Below are positions 11,482 through 21,841 of a stretch of 64,000 nucleotides of DNA, one piece after another. The stretch lies in contig JAMJFZ010000879.1 in NCBI GenBank assembly GCA_026225945.1, positions 2,048,001 to 2,112,000 on the forward strand, read 5' to 3'. Position numbers and translations under genes: made by a program. This stretch comes from Cricetomys ansorgei (lineage: Eukaryota > Chordata > Mammalia > Rodentia > Nesomyidae). Position 1 is the stretch's first letter; every line of letters starts with the position of its first letter. The notes beneath the pieces are model-generated. The model ran no database searches and was not told where the DNA came from. It was given only the letters and a program-made list of their open reading frames with translations.

Positions 11482-11560
11482 TCCTAGCTAGCTTCTAACT
11501 GTCAACTTGATGGAGCCTAGAGTTGTCTGAGAATAGAGTTCGGGTGGAGGGATTTCCCAG
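11482..11560 (+). mobile_element. MaLR-like LTR head
   Basis: 'agcttctaactgtcaacttg' followed by 'gagcctagagttgtctgag' and 'tagagttcgggtggagg' resembles the first ~80 bases of MTE-type MaLR LTRs. It then stops matching. This may be a truncated LTR ahead of the ERVL relic. Confidence 0.5.
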
Positions 11561-11689
11561 GTCAAACTGGCCACAAAGCATTGCTTTAGACCAGTGAACT
11601 CACTTCGCAGCTAAGGAAGTGCAGCAGCATCTCCTACTTGTGGAATTCTCTTCTTCCCATGTCTCCCACTCTCCTCATGCAGCTGGCTT

Positions 11690-11862
11690 TATAGAATAGT
11701 GGAACAAACTTTTGAAGACATATCTAATGTGCCAAATGGGTAGCAATACCCTGGAAGGCTGTGTCAAGGTTCCTCAGCAACATATGCTTTGAATCAGGGT
11801 CCAATATATGGCACTGTTTCTCCTATACCCAGGATTCACGGTCCAGGAATCAAGGAGTGGGT
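11690..11862 (+). mobile_element. ERVL relic, 3' pol (integrase-end) fragment
   Basis: The run 'acatatgctttgaatcaggg', 'tccaatatatggcactg', 'tttctcctatacccagg' and 'attcacggtccaggaatc' matches the 3' part of the pol gene in class III (ERVL) endogenous retroviruses. It is short, frame-broken and has no function. A MaLR LTR begins directly after it at 11863. Confidence 0.7.
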
Positions 11863-12297
11863 TGTATAGTCGGTTTGAAATGTCAACTTGCCACTTAAAA
11901 TTACACGAGCAGAGAGCTTCAACTGAGGAATTGACTATATCAGGTTGTGTTGGGTTTGTCTGTGAGGAACTGTCTTGATTGTTAATTGATGTAGGAGATC
12001 CCAGCCCAGCCCAGCCCGCTGGGGGTGGTCCTTAACTAGATGAGCAAGGTAGCTAAGCATGGGCATGTGAATGGACTAGCAAGCCGTGTTTCTCCATGGT
12101 CTCTGCCATGCTTCACGGCTGTGAGTTCCCTGCTTAGATAGAATGCTATGTGAAATGCCTTCCTTAAAGTCACTATTTGATTTCTTGCAATGAATTTCCG
12201 CAATGGTGGACAACCTGTCAACTTAAATAAAGCTGTTCCTCCCCTGGGTTGCTTTTGGTTGGAGTGTCTTACCACTGCAACGGAAAAGGAAACAGCA
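11863..12297 (+). mobile_element. MaLR (MTE-like) LTR, near full length
   Basis: It starts with TG (tgtatagtcggtttgaaatg, tcaacttgccac) and continues through 'ggaattgactatatcaggtt', 'gtctgtgaggaactgtcttg', 'gttaattgatgtaggagatc' and a CAGCC run at 12002-12020. It ends with 'aaataaagctgttcctcccc' (polyadenylation signal) and 'gcaacggaaaaggaaaca'. About 435 bp, a usual length for this group. Confidence 0.85.
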
Positions 12298-12485
12298 GTA
12301 CTCTCGGGTAACCTTTCCTACTGAGACTGAGCCTTTGTCAGCAAACCATCCCCCACTGCTGTGAGGGTTTACTATTTATGAGTGAGTTGTCTGGAGAGAT
12401 TTCCAAGGACTAGATCTCAACAAAGGACTAGATAACTCTTATCTCAGGCAAGTTCTTTCAAGAAAAAAGAAAAGTAGGAAAGTTA

Positions 12486-12645
12486 GGCCAGGCATTTTGA
12501 CACAGACTTTTAATCAAGCTCCCAGGAGGCAGAGGCAGGAGGATCTCTTTGAGTTCTAGTCTAGCCTGGTCTACAGAGTGAATTCCAGGCAAGGGCATGG
12601 CACAGGGCTACATAATGAGACCCTTTCTTGAGAACAGAAGAAGTT
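12486..12645 (+). mobile_element. B1 SINE
   Basis: 7SL-derived B1: 'ggccaggcattttgacacag', 'cccaggaggcagaggcagga', 'ggatctctttgagttctag', 'gcctggtctacagagtgaat', 'gagaccctttcttgaga'. Some divergence. No clear target duplication. Confidence 0.93.
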
Positions 12646-12807
12646 AGAAATCTGTCCACCCATTTAAGAGTTCACCCTTGATTCTACAACCAAGTTAAGT
12701 CTACTTTGAAAGAAGGAAATATAAATCCAAATAATTACTGAAAGTGATACATAATTTCTAAATAAAATGCTATCTATGAATGTCCACACTTAAGAGAAAG
12801 AAAACAC

Positions 12808-12980
12808 ACTGGGCAATGATGGCACAGGCCTTTAATCCCAGGACTCCGGAGGCAGAGGCAGGCGGATCTCTGTGAGTTTAAGGCAGCCTGGCCTACAGAG
12901 TGAGTTCCAGGACAGCTAAGTTACAACGGAGAAACCCTGTCTGGAAAGAAAAATAAATAAATAGAAAAAGAAAAAGAAAA
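12808..12980 (+). mobile_element. B1 SINE
   Basis: 'ctgggcaatgatggcacagg', 'cctttaatcccaggactcc', 'ggaggcagaggcaggcggat', 'gcctggcctacagagtgagt' and 'agaaaccctgtctggaaag', with an A-rich tail of (AAAT)n and AAAAAG type to about 12980. Confidence 0.95.
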
Positions 12981-14126
12981 ACACTGATTGAATTGCCATG
13001 TACACAATAATATGTAGGTGTAATTTTAAACTATCAGTACAGTCATTCCATCTTCAGAAAGGGAAAAATAAATCACATAGTTTAATTATAGGAAAGTTAT
13101 GATTTCCAAAGAAAGAAAACATGCAAGAGCGGGAGAGCTGGAAGGACTTCCCTGGTATGTTTGAGGCACTAGTTTTGATCCAAAGCCCCACCAGGACAAG
13201 AGAGTGAGAGAGGTGGGGGCGGGGGGGGGGGGAATAACAAGGCAGACTTAGGAATCCGGGTTGATTAGGGCTGTTCAGAAAAATCACATAACTTTGTGAT
13301 TAGAAACCGATGCAAATTGTATTCTCACTGTTCAATATTCAGCCTGAACAAACTGAAACCTAACTCAGTGCTCACCATTCATAAAGTCCAGTGACTTGTG
13401 AGGAAAATACTTAGCAAGGGAACAAACTAGAAAAGAGGAGGCTATAGCTAAGCAAAGGCCCTCAGCCCGAAGTGTTGTATTTCCGGGGCTTACAGGCTAA
13501 GTATGGGAAGTGGATCAGATAGACAGGGCAGCGTGGTTATAAATGTAATGGAGTTTCCTATTTAGCGTGGTGCCTGTGCCGCTAATCTCTGTGTGTCACT
13601 AGATAATCTGGGGCCTGTAAATCTAAAGAAAAGCTACTGATTAAGAACTCCCATGACTCACGCCTTTTTACTGCTTTTCCCCAAGAATTATGATTCGTTA
13701 GGAAACAAAAATTATCATCTTTTGGGAGAACCGGAGATGACGGCGATAGGCTACTATTCTCAGAGGCCAAAGGAAATGAAAACACCTTCCTCACAAAGGC
13801 CAGGAGGAGGCAGCATTCTCTCTGATTAACACGGAATCTACCAGGCAGCCTCCAGAAGAGCCAACAGCTATGTTGAAGCCAGTGAGACACCAGCTGGGTG
13901 ATTTCCAAAACTGATTATGTTTAAATTCACATGAAAGCAAGTGGAGCTACAAGGCTTCTTTAGGTGTTCCCTCCACATCAATATTAGCACTGGATAAGAA
14001 GTGAAGCTTCATTACTCAGATTCCGTCATCTATAACAAGAGCAAACAATCCCAAATCACTAGACATTGTAAAGAGTTATCAATAACGTTATTAGGTAAAT
14101 GACCGGCTTTAAATAAGAACATTTCA
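12981..14126. other. Unassigned non-coding DNA
   Basis: No repeat or exon was recognised. A near-pure G run lies at about 13213-13232. The 108-codon minus-strand frame at 13582-13908 has no recognisable domain. Confidence 0.5.
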
Positions 14127-14281
14127 GCCAGGCTGTGGTGGCGTACACCTTTAATCCCAGCACTTGGGAGGCAGAGGCAGGTGGATCTCTGTGTGCTCAA
14201 GGCCAGCCTGGTCTACAGAGTGAGTTCCAGGACAGCCAGGCTTACAACAGAGAAACCCTGTCTCAAAAAAAAAAAAAAAAA
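14127..14281 (+). mobile_element. B1 SINE, close to consensus
   Basis: A nearly intact B1: 'gccaggctgtggtggcgtac', 'acctttaatcccagcacttg', 'ggaggcagaggcaggtggat', 'gcctggtctacagagtgagt', 'gagaaaccctgtctc' and an almost uninterrupted A tail of about 17 bases. The low divergence and intact tail make it the youngest-looking SINE in the window. Confidence 0.97.
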
Positions 14282-14970
14282 TTTCTTTATACCACCAATA
14301 ACAAAAAAGAATAAAGAACTTTTCCAATAGAACACTTCTAAATTTACCAGAAAACTATAGCCATAATTTTATGAAGAAAATCAACACGTTAACCCTAGAA
14401 AATATTTTTTAATCTTACCAAAGTGGGTCATAGACGGTGAAATATTACTAATAATAAGATGCAATGTTGCTCGAATTTGTCTTCACACACATTGCAGGGA
14501 GAATTAAAATTCTAGCGGAAAATTTTGCAAAAATAAAGAAATAACAACATTGATTCTGAAACATAATGGGAAGAATAAAGATCTATAGATCTATGGTAAG
14601 CTAAAAAAAAATTTTGAATTACAACTTGCCTATACTTGAGGTTTGTTTTTTTTTTTTTTTTACATCTAATAAAATTATTCTTAAGCTTCAAAACAAAAAA
14701 TTTTTAAGCAAGACCAAAGAAGAGATGCGTATGGCAGCTAGATCATAAGATTTGGCAATCTGGCTCAAATTCACTTGGTTATTTTGTGATTCACAAAAAG
14801 GAAAACTCGAAGAGAAAATCTTGTTTCTCCTTTTATTAATGATAAGGGAGTCTGACCCCTGTCGCTTCGTTCTACTCTTACACGTACAATTTCTGATGCT
14901 GTCAAACAACTGAAATATTTTCAATTTCAAAACATTAAATAAAGAGGAAAAGAAAAAAAGTCCTATCCCT
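14282..14970. other. Unassigned, A/T-rich
   Basis: A/T-rich sequence with a poly(T) run at about 14645-14661. A 146-codon minus-strand frame at 14688-15128 overlaps the following SINE and is not supported as coding. Confidence 0.5.
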
Positions 14971-15235
14971 GGGGCACGAGGAGAGGGCTCAGTGGGTAAG
15001 CGACTGTTGTGCAAGCACACGGCTCCAAATTCAAATTCTGAGCAGACACATGAAAAGCTAGACAGCCTCCTGTAATTGCAGCCCTGGGGCTGCCGAAATA
15101 GGAAGATTCCCTGGTCCTCACTGGCCAAACCGTTTGGCTAAATCAGCAACTTGCAGGGTCAGTGAGAATGGACCCTGTCGCAAAACATGAGTGGAGAGAG
15201 ATCAAGGAAGACACCTGACATAGACTTCTGGTGTT
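14971..15235 (+). mobile_element. RSINE1/B4A-type SINE
   Basis: A composite SINE with a tRNA/ID-like head (gagagggctcagtgggtaag, 'gtgcaagcacacggctcc') and a 7SL/B1-like body (gtaattgcagccctggggct, 'ccctggtcctcactggcc', 'tggaccctgtcgcaaaac'). It ends in the family's 3' phrase 'gatcaaggaagacacctgac' and then runs into TG/CA simple sequence. Confidence 0.82.
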
Positions 15236-15345
15236 CGTACACACATGTATGCATGTGCATGTACATGCATTCTTGTGCACATACAAACATAGATATAAGT
15301 TATAGATGATATAGATATATGCACACACACTCATGTGTACATACA
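15236..15345. repeat. CA/TG/TATG-rich simple sequence
   Basis: Alternating purine-pyrimidine words (ACACA, CATG, TATG, ATAGAT) form the usual simple tail of the RSINE1/B4A upstream. Confidence 0.8.
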
Positions 15346-15374
15346 AAGTATAATCTCCAAAGAGGCAATAACAA

Positions 15375-15500
15375 GAAAAGAAAGAAAGAAGGGAGGGAGG
15401 GAGGGACGGAGGGAGGGAGGGAAGGAAAGAAGGAGGGAGAGAAGGATGGAAGGAAAGAAGGAAAGAAGGAAGGAAGGAAGGGAGGGAGGGAGGGGAGGGG
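15375..15500. repeat. (GAAG/GGGA)n purine tract
   Basis: About 125 bases almost without pyrimidines on the plus strand, made of GAAA, GGGA and GAAGGAAG units. Such polypurine tracts are microsatellite-like and can form triplex DNA. Five overlapping frames on the two strands in this area are low-complexity artefacts. Confidence 0.95.
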
Positions 15501-16789
15501 CAGATTTGCTGATTTGGGGTGATATATGCCAGAAATATGGTAACCCATACATTAAACTGCTCCTCTTGGGATTTGATGTTCTTTTTTTTCAGTAGAGACA
15601 ACACAAGTCAATTCGACAGGAAAATCAAATAAACTTAGGAACACACTGGAAACCTTGAGCCCTAATAACTTGCTAACACATTTACAGCAAGTTGTTTCCA
15701 TCCTTTAATTTTCCCTACCCATGAAATAGGGACAACAACTTTTGCCTGCCTGACACAGCCTTCTAGGAGACTGATGAAGAGTTTGCCATGTAAATGCTTA
15801 TTTTAAAGCATGGTGGTCGGAACAAAAACCTGGCAGAATTCCCAGTGCTCTGAGGATAAATTCGCTGCATACAGAAACGTTATCGTCTGTGCTGTGAAGA
15901 ATACCACCATATGGAAAAAGAGGCTTGTGCTGTTCCACTCCTCTCACCAATCCCACCACACCCACATCCCTCCCCATCTCTTTACCCCTCCCGCTGCCAT
16001 CTCAGTCCCTGGAAGGCTTGAATATCTCTACCTGTCATCACAGGATGATAATGCTTCAAAGGAGTAACTTTTCCTTGCAGGTTTCCCAAGAGAAAAACCA
16101 AATATGTCTCCCCCTAAAAATAGAAATTATGTGGAAACAAGTGGATGCCCATCTGCTGAAAAGTAAACACTGGAAAGAGAGTGGTGTTTATCTGAATAAC
16201 CACTGGGCATCATGGAAATTTAGCAGCATCTTCCAGCTTGATCTTGCTTAGAGCTTTCGTTCACAGCCCACGCTTTGCGGGGTCTCCTGGGTTTGTGTAT
16301 GATTAGAAAGTAATGGCAGAGGGCTCAGAAGGTGCAGGAAGGCAATGCTGAGACCTGACACCACTGTTGGTGTCGATTCTGACATTCCGGAAACAGTAAT
16401 ATTAGGCATGCAGGGTTGTCGGGGCTGATTGTGCCATTTGTGCTCTCGTGCTAAAGTGACCAAGAAGGGTGCACGCCTTGTGCAGAAAAGAGCAATTAAG
16501 GATTACAGATAGCAGTGGAGAATACAGGCTCTGAGGAGAGCGTGTCAACCTCCGCTAGGGCAAGTCTAGCTGCTGGGAGGAGAAGGGGCTGTAACAATCC
16601 ATACATTGCAGGAACATAGACTATTTAGGAGCTGGAGTGTCTTATCTCAATGGGGAGCTTGTTCTATGCTGACTTCAGCTGGTAAAGAATGTCCTCCCTG
16701 ACAGTGGTCACTGGCGCCTCAGCCCCACCCATGCACAGCCGCCTGCAGAGCCTGTAGTCTGCACCCCAATCTCACTCTTACTTCCACTT
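15501..16789. other. Unassigned non-coding DNA
   Basis: No interspersed repeat, exon or RNA was recognised in 1.3 kb. Frames of 85-108 codons at 15810-16251 lack features. With the L2 that follows, this stretch has no lineage-specific repeats. Confidence 0.5.
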
Positions 16790-17060
16790 GGAATTATTCT
16801 CCTCACTGTTTCCAGATCCTTCCTTCTTCCCGCTCATTACTCTTATCTCAGCTTAAACAGTAGGTTCTGGGCAGTGCTTCCTGACCGTGTTTACCCTCTG
16901 AACTGGTCTGCAGTGCAACTCAGAATCTCTTTGTGGAGTGCTTCTCAGTCAATCTGTCTGCCAGGTGACCTGCATGCTTTAAGAGCTAGACCTGTGTCTT
17001 CTAATGTATCCCCATAGTGCATTCCTTCATAGCAAGTGCCCAGAGCTAACTGCCGGTCAC
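16790..17060 (+). mobile_element. L2 LINE fragment
   Basis: 'agcttaaacagtaggttctg' with 'gcagtgcttcctgacc' and, further on, 'ctagacctgtgtcttcta', 'atgtatccccatagtgc' and 'catagcaagtgccc' follow the L2 3' end order (aggccttccctgacc ... tatccccagtgcc). Strongly diverged. Confidence 0.6.
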
Positions 17061-17689
17061 TGGAGACTCACTCAGTTTTCCATATTTGTGACTGAATCCT
17101 CACTTGGCGGAGACACTGCTCTTCTCTGTAAAATATGTCACAAAGATGCTGTACAGTTATAGTGGGTATGATTGAAAAATAGTATATGCAATATATATTA
17201 CTTACTCATGGTAACCAACAAATGATATAGAAAATTGAAGTTGTATTGATGGTAATAATGTTACAGATAGCTAAAATTTTATTTCAATATATTGATCTGC
17301 TTTATAAGTAGTATTCATGTAAATACCAAATTGTTGGGGTTATCATAAATACACGGGCCTGCAGAAAATTACTCTTAATGAATTTCATTCATTAGGTTTG
17401 TGCTTGTTACTTCATTATAGAAGTCCATACTCTGGTTTCAGTCCGCAGCAACATCCTGCTTAAATAAAAAACTAGGCAATATATAGAGTTAGTGTATGTG
17501 GATCAGAAAAAAAAAAAAGAATCATTGTTTGGGAGAGAAATAAAATAACAACAAAACTTATTTTCAGGATATTGAATTGTTATGCCCATGCTCACAGTAG
17601 CAGAAATCTCCAATTCCTTTTCAAAATTTAAAGAGACTACTTTTTATCATGTGATAAAAGTAGCAATTTCTTAGCTTCTGTGTAACAGT
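17061..17689. other. Unassigned, A/T-rich
   Basis: A/T-rich sequence with no recognised repeat. Short A-runs lie at about 17505-17520. Confidence 0.5.
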
Positions 17690-18215
17690 TTCCTCTGAGA
17701 CTGAAACATTCCACCTGGCAGGAAAGCTCTTTAAGCAGGGAGATAAGCAACTCAAAATATCTTCAGGAAGTCCCTGAAACTAACCAGATTCAAGAGGACC
17801 CTTCCTACCCAAATAAGTGATAACAGCGACAAAAACTCTCAAAATTGCAAAAATGCAAGGACTCTGAAACCAGACCTGCTGCATGGGAGACGCAGAAACC
17901 AGCTGAGCTACCTGGAAGAGATTTAGACTATACTAGTTACTTGGAAAGAACAATCTCCAACATATTGAGCTGCCTGTAAGCCTACATGTGCCTACAAGCA
18001 CATGGACTCCGGGTTTCCCAAGTTTTGTGAGTTTTGTCTCCTAGGCTGGGGTGGGCTTTGGTGATACAGCTGCCTTAAAGTCATTTCTGGTCTTGTAAGT
18101 AAACCCTCACCCGTACTCCTGTAAGTACCCCCAGTAAAACTCAGTGTTCCTAGTTGTACTTTGGTGGTATTTGAACGTTGGTCTGTTGAGGGTCCCTATG
18201 TACTATCTGTGATGA
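17690..18215 (+). mobile_element. ERVL-type solo LTR (MT2/RMER15-like)
   Basis: About 520 bp resembling rodent ERVL LTRs: 'ccacctggcaggaaagctct', 'cttcaggaagtccctgaaac', 'taaccagattcaagagg', 'cctgctgcatgggagacgc', 'aaccagctgagctacctgg', 'gccttaaagtcatttctgg', 'taagtaaaccctcacccg' and a weak polyadenylation signal (AGTAAA) near 18132. Family assignment is from memory of these phrases; no pol or gag sequence is attached. No target duplication was established. Confidence 0.55.
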
Positions 18216-18631
18216 GTAGATGTATGTGTGTGTGTGTGTCTACAGTTTGAAATTACTTTGGGGGAATTGTTTTAAATATACTGTTATATATGTTTTCTTA
18301 TTGTTATATTTTTGTTAAGTAAAAAATGTCCACTCTGTGTCTTATGCATAGTAAGCTGTGTTGACCAGAAGGCCTGCCAATGTACCAAGTCTGTAAGGAT
18401 ATCTTCTGTAATTATATGAACAGTACCAAGCCAGCTCAGTGACAAAAACAGAAATACAATTCTTCCTAATGCTTGTATTTTTTTCTACTATGATGTTTAT
18501 GCTATTGGCCCAAAGTATAGAATAAAAACTATAAGTATATACAATGATTGCCTTCTCATGTATATAGGTGTTTTACACACAAGAAGTTTACACTAACCAG
18601 GCTTGTGAGCTCTGTAAGGTCAGATATTGAT
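18216..18631. other. Unassigned, A/T-rich
   Basis: A short (TG)n at about 18222-18240, then A/T-rich DNA. Nothing else was recognised. Confidence 0.5.
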
Positions 18632-19055
18632 TAGCTTTATCACTGTGATAAAATTCCTAAGAAAGAAAACAACTTAAAAGAAGGAAAAAACAAAAACAAA
18701 CAAACAAAAAGCCATGTACTTTAGCTCATGGTTTCTATGGTTTCGGTCTGTCTTTACTTGTTTCCTTGGCTTCTGGGTGATAAGGTAGAAGATCATGGCA
18801 GGGAGCCTGTGGTAGAGAGAAACTCTGTGCTTCATGATATCCAGAAAGGTTCAGGTATGGGATACATTCTTCAGAGGCATGGCCTCCAGTGACTTACTTC
18901 CTGTCACTAGACCATACCTTGTAACATCTCAGATTTCAACCCCACGATCAATGAGTTGTGAGGCTAGTGCCCTCATGAACCAGTCCCCTGTCAGCCCTGC
19001 CACCCGATACATTCAACATATGAGCCTTTGCAGGAGAGGCTTTCTATGAAACCCT
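18632..19055 (-). mobile_element. MaLR LTR (ORR1/MLT-like), minus
   Basis: An inverted LTR: 'agctttatcactgtgataaa' at its 3' end, an A-rich insertion near 18680-18710, 'gtggtagagagaaactctgt', 'cagaggcatggcctccagtg', 'acttacttcctgtcactag' and 'attcaacatatgagccttt' near the LTR 5' end. Well diverged. Confidence 0.75.
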
Positions 19056-19159
19056 AAAGAGGCAATATTTGCCTTATTTCTATCTGAATCCCCTACTTAT
19101 GGCTTACCTTGTCATACTTTACATGTACTTGAAATTGATCCAAAGTGAGTTAAGTTGAT

Positions 19160-19330
19160 CTGATGTTCAGCCTGACTCTACAACTCACTAAAAGGATAAT
19201 GCAAGTTACTCAGTTTCTCTGAGCCTGCTTTCCACGGGCAAAACTAATAATATCATTCACTCTACCACTTCTCAGTGACCATTAAGACAAGATGGCATGT
19301 AAAACAATTAAGTGTGGTGTTGAGTAGAGC
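19160..19330 (+). mobile_element. MIR SINE
   Basis: MIR core and 3' half: 'cctgactctacaactcacta', 'caagttactcagtttctctg', 'gcctgctttccacgggcaaa', 'actaataatatcattcac', then the region where MIR has its 'gttaatacatgtaaag' segment (gcatgtaaaacaattaag). Confidence 0.72.
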
Positions 19331-19522
19331 TGGGGACTGTTTTTGTCTTGACCCTTTTATATACCCAGACCCAGGACCTCTGTTTCTGAATGACCAGAGT
19401 AAGAAAGTGAAACACATTAATAATTATATATGTAATCACACCATCCAATAAGCTGACATAGATAAAGAATAAACTTCAAAGTATAAAGGAGATTTTATAT
19501 TTTCTGTGGTAATTGTATCATT

Positions 19523-19862
19523 TCTTAGTCAATTCTCTACTGTGCTAAGACACCATGACCAGGAAACTTACAGAAGACAGAAATATTGGGCTTCCAGTTT
19601 CAGAGAGAGAGTCCTTGGCCATAGTGGCTGGACTCATGTCAGCAGGCAGGCATGGCACTGGAGCAGAAACAGAGTTTAGCTATTGAGATATTACAAAACT
19701 AAGTGGGAATGACACGACTTTTGAAACCTCAGAGCACACCCCCAGAGACACGCTTCATCCAACAAGGCCACATTTTCTAATCATTTCCAAACAGTTCCAC
19801 CAACTGGAGACCAAGTTCAAACATATGAGCCTGTGAGGGCCATTCTCACTCAAACCACCACA
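19523..19862 (-). mobile_element. MaLR (ORR1/MTD-like) LTR, minus
   Basis: An inverted LTR of ~340 bp: 'tgctaagacaccatgaccag' near its 3' end, 'ggcttccagtttcagag', 'gcaggcaggcatggcactgg', 'acagttccaccaactggaga' and 'aacatatgagcctgtgaggg'. It ends with 'caaaccaccaca' at the LTR 5' end. Confidence 0.88.
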
Positions 19863-19956
19863 TAGCACGAACTTTAACTTCATATAGAACCATTCTAGGA
19901 GACGCGTTTCACATAATCTAACTTCCCAACCTTCAGGAACAAAAATATCTCAAGTA

Positions 19957-20180
19957 TGAGTTGGAGCTTTGAAGTAGGAAGTTCAAATCCTTGCTCTTCT
20001 GGTAAGTTGTTAGGTACAATTGGGCAGGCTAGACTTTCAAAACCTCTGGTTTCATCTTTTAAATTAAAAGTAATCATAATTCCCCAGCTTGTTGAAAGCA
20101 ATAAATGAAATAATGTGTTTAATGCATGTATGCAATAGACCAGCCTTTGTACTTGAACAATTGTAAGTGCTAATAAATAT
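19957..20180 (+). mobile_element. MIR SINE, long copy
   Basis: 'gagttggagctttgaagtag', 'gttcaaatccttgctctt', then the 'ctctggtttcatcttttaa' region, 'ataaatgaaataatgtgttt' and 'gtaagtgctaataaatattc', in the order of a nearly full-length MIR. It keeps the tRNA-derived, core and 3' segments. Confidence 0.8.
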
Positions 20181-20296
20181 TCCTCATCCTCATCATCAAC
20201 ATGAGAAAATACAGGTTAGTCTCAATTGGTGACATGCTTTGATGTCACTCGTATTTAGTTGACCATAAGCTTAGCTTAAATTTTCCATATGTGCAG

Positions 20297-20444
20297 AGAG
20301 GGGGTGGCACATACCTTTAATCCCAGCACTCTGGAGACAGAGGCAGCAGATCTCTGTAAGTTCAAGGCCAGCCTGGTCTACAGAGTGAGTTCCAGGACAG
20401 TCAGAATTACAACAGGGAAACCCTGCTCCCCCTAAAAAAAAAAA
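20297..20444 (+). mobile_element. B1 SINE
   Basis: 'gggggtggcacatacc', 'tttaatcccagcactctgg', 'agacagaggcagcagatctc', 'aaggccagcctggtctacag', 'agtgagttccaggacag' and a short A tail. Confidence 0.95.
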
Positions 20445-21041
20445 TCCTCAGCTGGAGGAGGAAGGAGCAAGAATATAGAAAGAAAGTGTGAAGGAATTTC
20501 CATTTTGGTCTAGTCCAGAGAATTTGCCTGCTAGTTTAATATTTAGGATCAGAAATAGAATGGAGTCCATCAGATGTTTGCCTGTCTTAGAATTCTCTTC
20601 TATAATGGCTCAGAAGTACACAACAACACATTAATCCAGAAGAAAGGTAATATTTAAACATATATATAAGAGCCAATCCTGGCACATTGCTAAGAATTGT
20701 CTATAATTTTCAAATTTAAAGTATTTTTCCAATGACAAAATAGTCACAAAAGCTAATTACTACCTTGTAAAACTGAAGCGACAATACAAACGGAAAAGAA
20801 AACCACCACTAATGGCAAGGGACCCTTTGGTCTCTTACCGTCGCCTTCCCCATAACACTGCTCCAGGGCTCACAGCCCCACCTCACTCAAAGCTTACCCT
20901 TCACCCCACGGCCCTCAGTTCTGCCGCTCTGGTGTCTGTCCAGTCCTTCACCCTCCCACCACTGCTGTCTACCCTTGCTGACAGCCTGACTGCCTATATG
21001 AATGAGAAATGATACAGTGATTCATTTCTGAGACTTATCCT
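20445..21041. other. Unassigned non-coding DNA
   Basis: No repeat was recognised. The 66-codon proline/leucine/serine-rich frame at 20812-21012 has no recognisable domain, start context or flanking splice evidence. Confidence 0.45.
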
Positions 21042-21143
21042 CATACTCATGATGAGGGAATAGAGGAAATATGTTTAGTCAGGGGTGATTGGGATTAAAG
21101 CCAACACTATCGTAGGGACAAGGGGCTTGTTTGTAGATGAAGT
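21042..21143 (+). repeat. Local duplication, copy 1
   Basis: This ~100-bp segment recurs at 21751-21841. Shared blocks are CATACTCATG, AGGGAATA then GAGGAAAT/AAGGAAAT, 'gccaacact', and the identical 'agggacaaggggcttgtttg' followed by TA-G/T-ATGAA. Copy 1 carries about 10 extra bases after GAGGAAATA. Both copies are in the same orientation. Confidence 0.85.
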
Positions 21144-21750
21144 AAAAACAAAAAACAAAAAACCTAAAAGGTCTTTATAAGGAGACATCTCAACTCAAAA
21201 AAAGAAAAGTTTTGTCTGATGAATGAAGGCCATAATGTATATGAGGGTAAAACTTCTTCAAAGTTGTGTTTTGCCTTTTGAAAAAAGGCTAGCACATGAT
21301 TAACTCTTGGCAGTTGATGCTATACAATATCTGCCTGGAAATTTTCGAAGCCATTTATTGCTGTTGGTGTTGTGTTTTTCCAAAGCCGTTTCCTATTGAT
21401 TCATCACATTGGGACACCACTACCAGATATGAGTTTCCACTTTGCGGATGGGACAGCATCCAAGAGCCACATTATATTGGAGACAATAAGCACTTTGCTT
21501 TTGGAAGGAACCGTTTGTGTGGGAAAGTAGACAACATCTCTGTCTCACAGATTTCTAGTCAGTTCTGGGATTGAGTTACCCACCTCCTCCCAACTCTGCA
21601 ATTCAGGCTGTTGGTTGCCGATCGTATCACCTGGAGAGACCAGCTTTTGACTCTGGGATGGGATGAATCAGTATGACCTACTTTGCTTCACTACAAATTT
21701 ACCTGAAGCTTTCCTACATCTTTAAGAAGTAAAGTAAAATCAATATACTT
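21144..21750. other. Unassigned sequence between the duplicated segments
   Basis: Starts with an AAAAAC-rich tract (21146-21165). No repeat was recognised. The 92-codon frame at 21296-21574 has no identifiable domain. Confidence 0.45.
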
Positions 21751-21841
21751 CATACTCATGGTAAGGGAATAAAGGAAATGGAGGTGATGGGGACCAAGGC
21801 CAACACTGTCACAGGGACAAGGGGCTTGTTTGTATATGAAA
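21751..21841 (+). repeat. Local duplication, copy 2
   Basis: Second copy of the segment at 21042-21143, lacking the ~10-base insertion. The longest shared identical block covers 'agggacaaggggcttgtttg' plus TA. The two copies could be a segmental duplication or two hits of an uncatalogued dispersed repeat. Confidence 0.85.

Noticed and set aside
15143..15604. 153-codon minus-strand frame rich in Pro/Ser
   Set aside because: Produced by the GAAG/GGGA microsatellite and SINE tail; low complexity.
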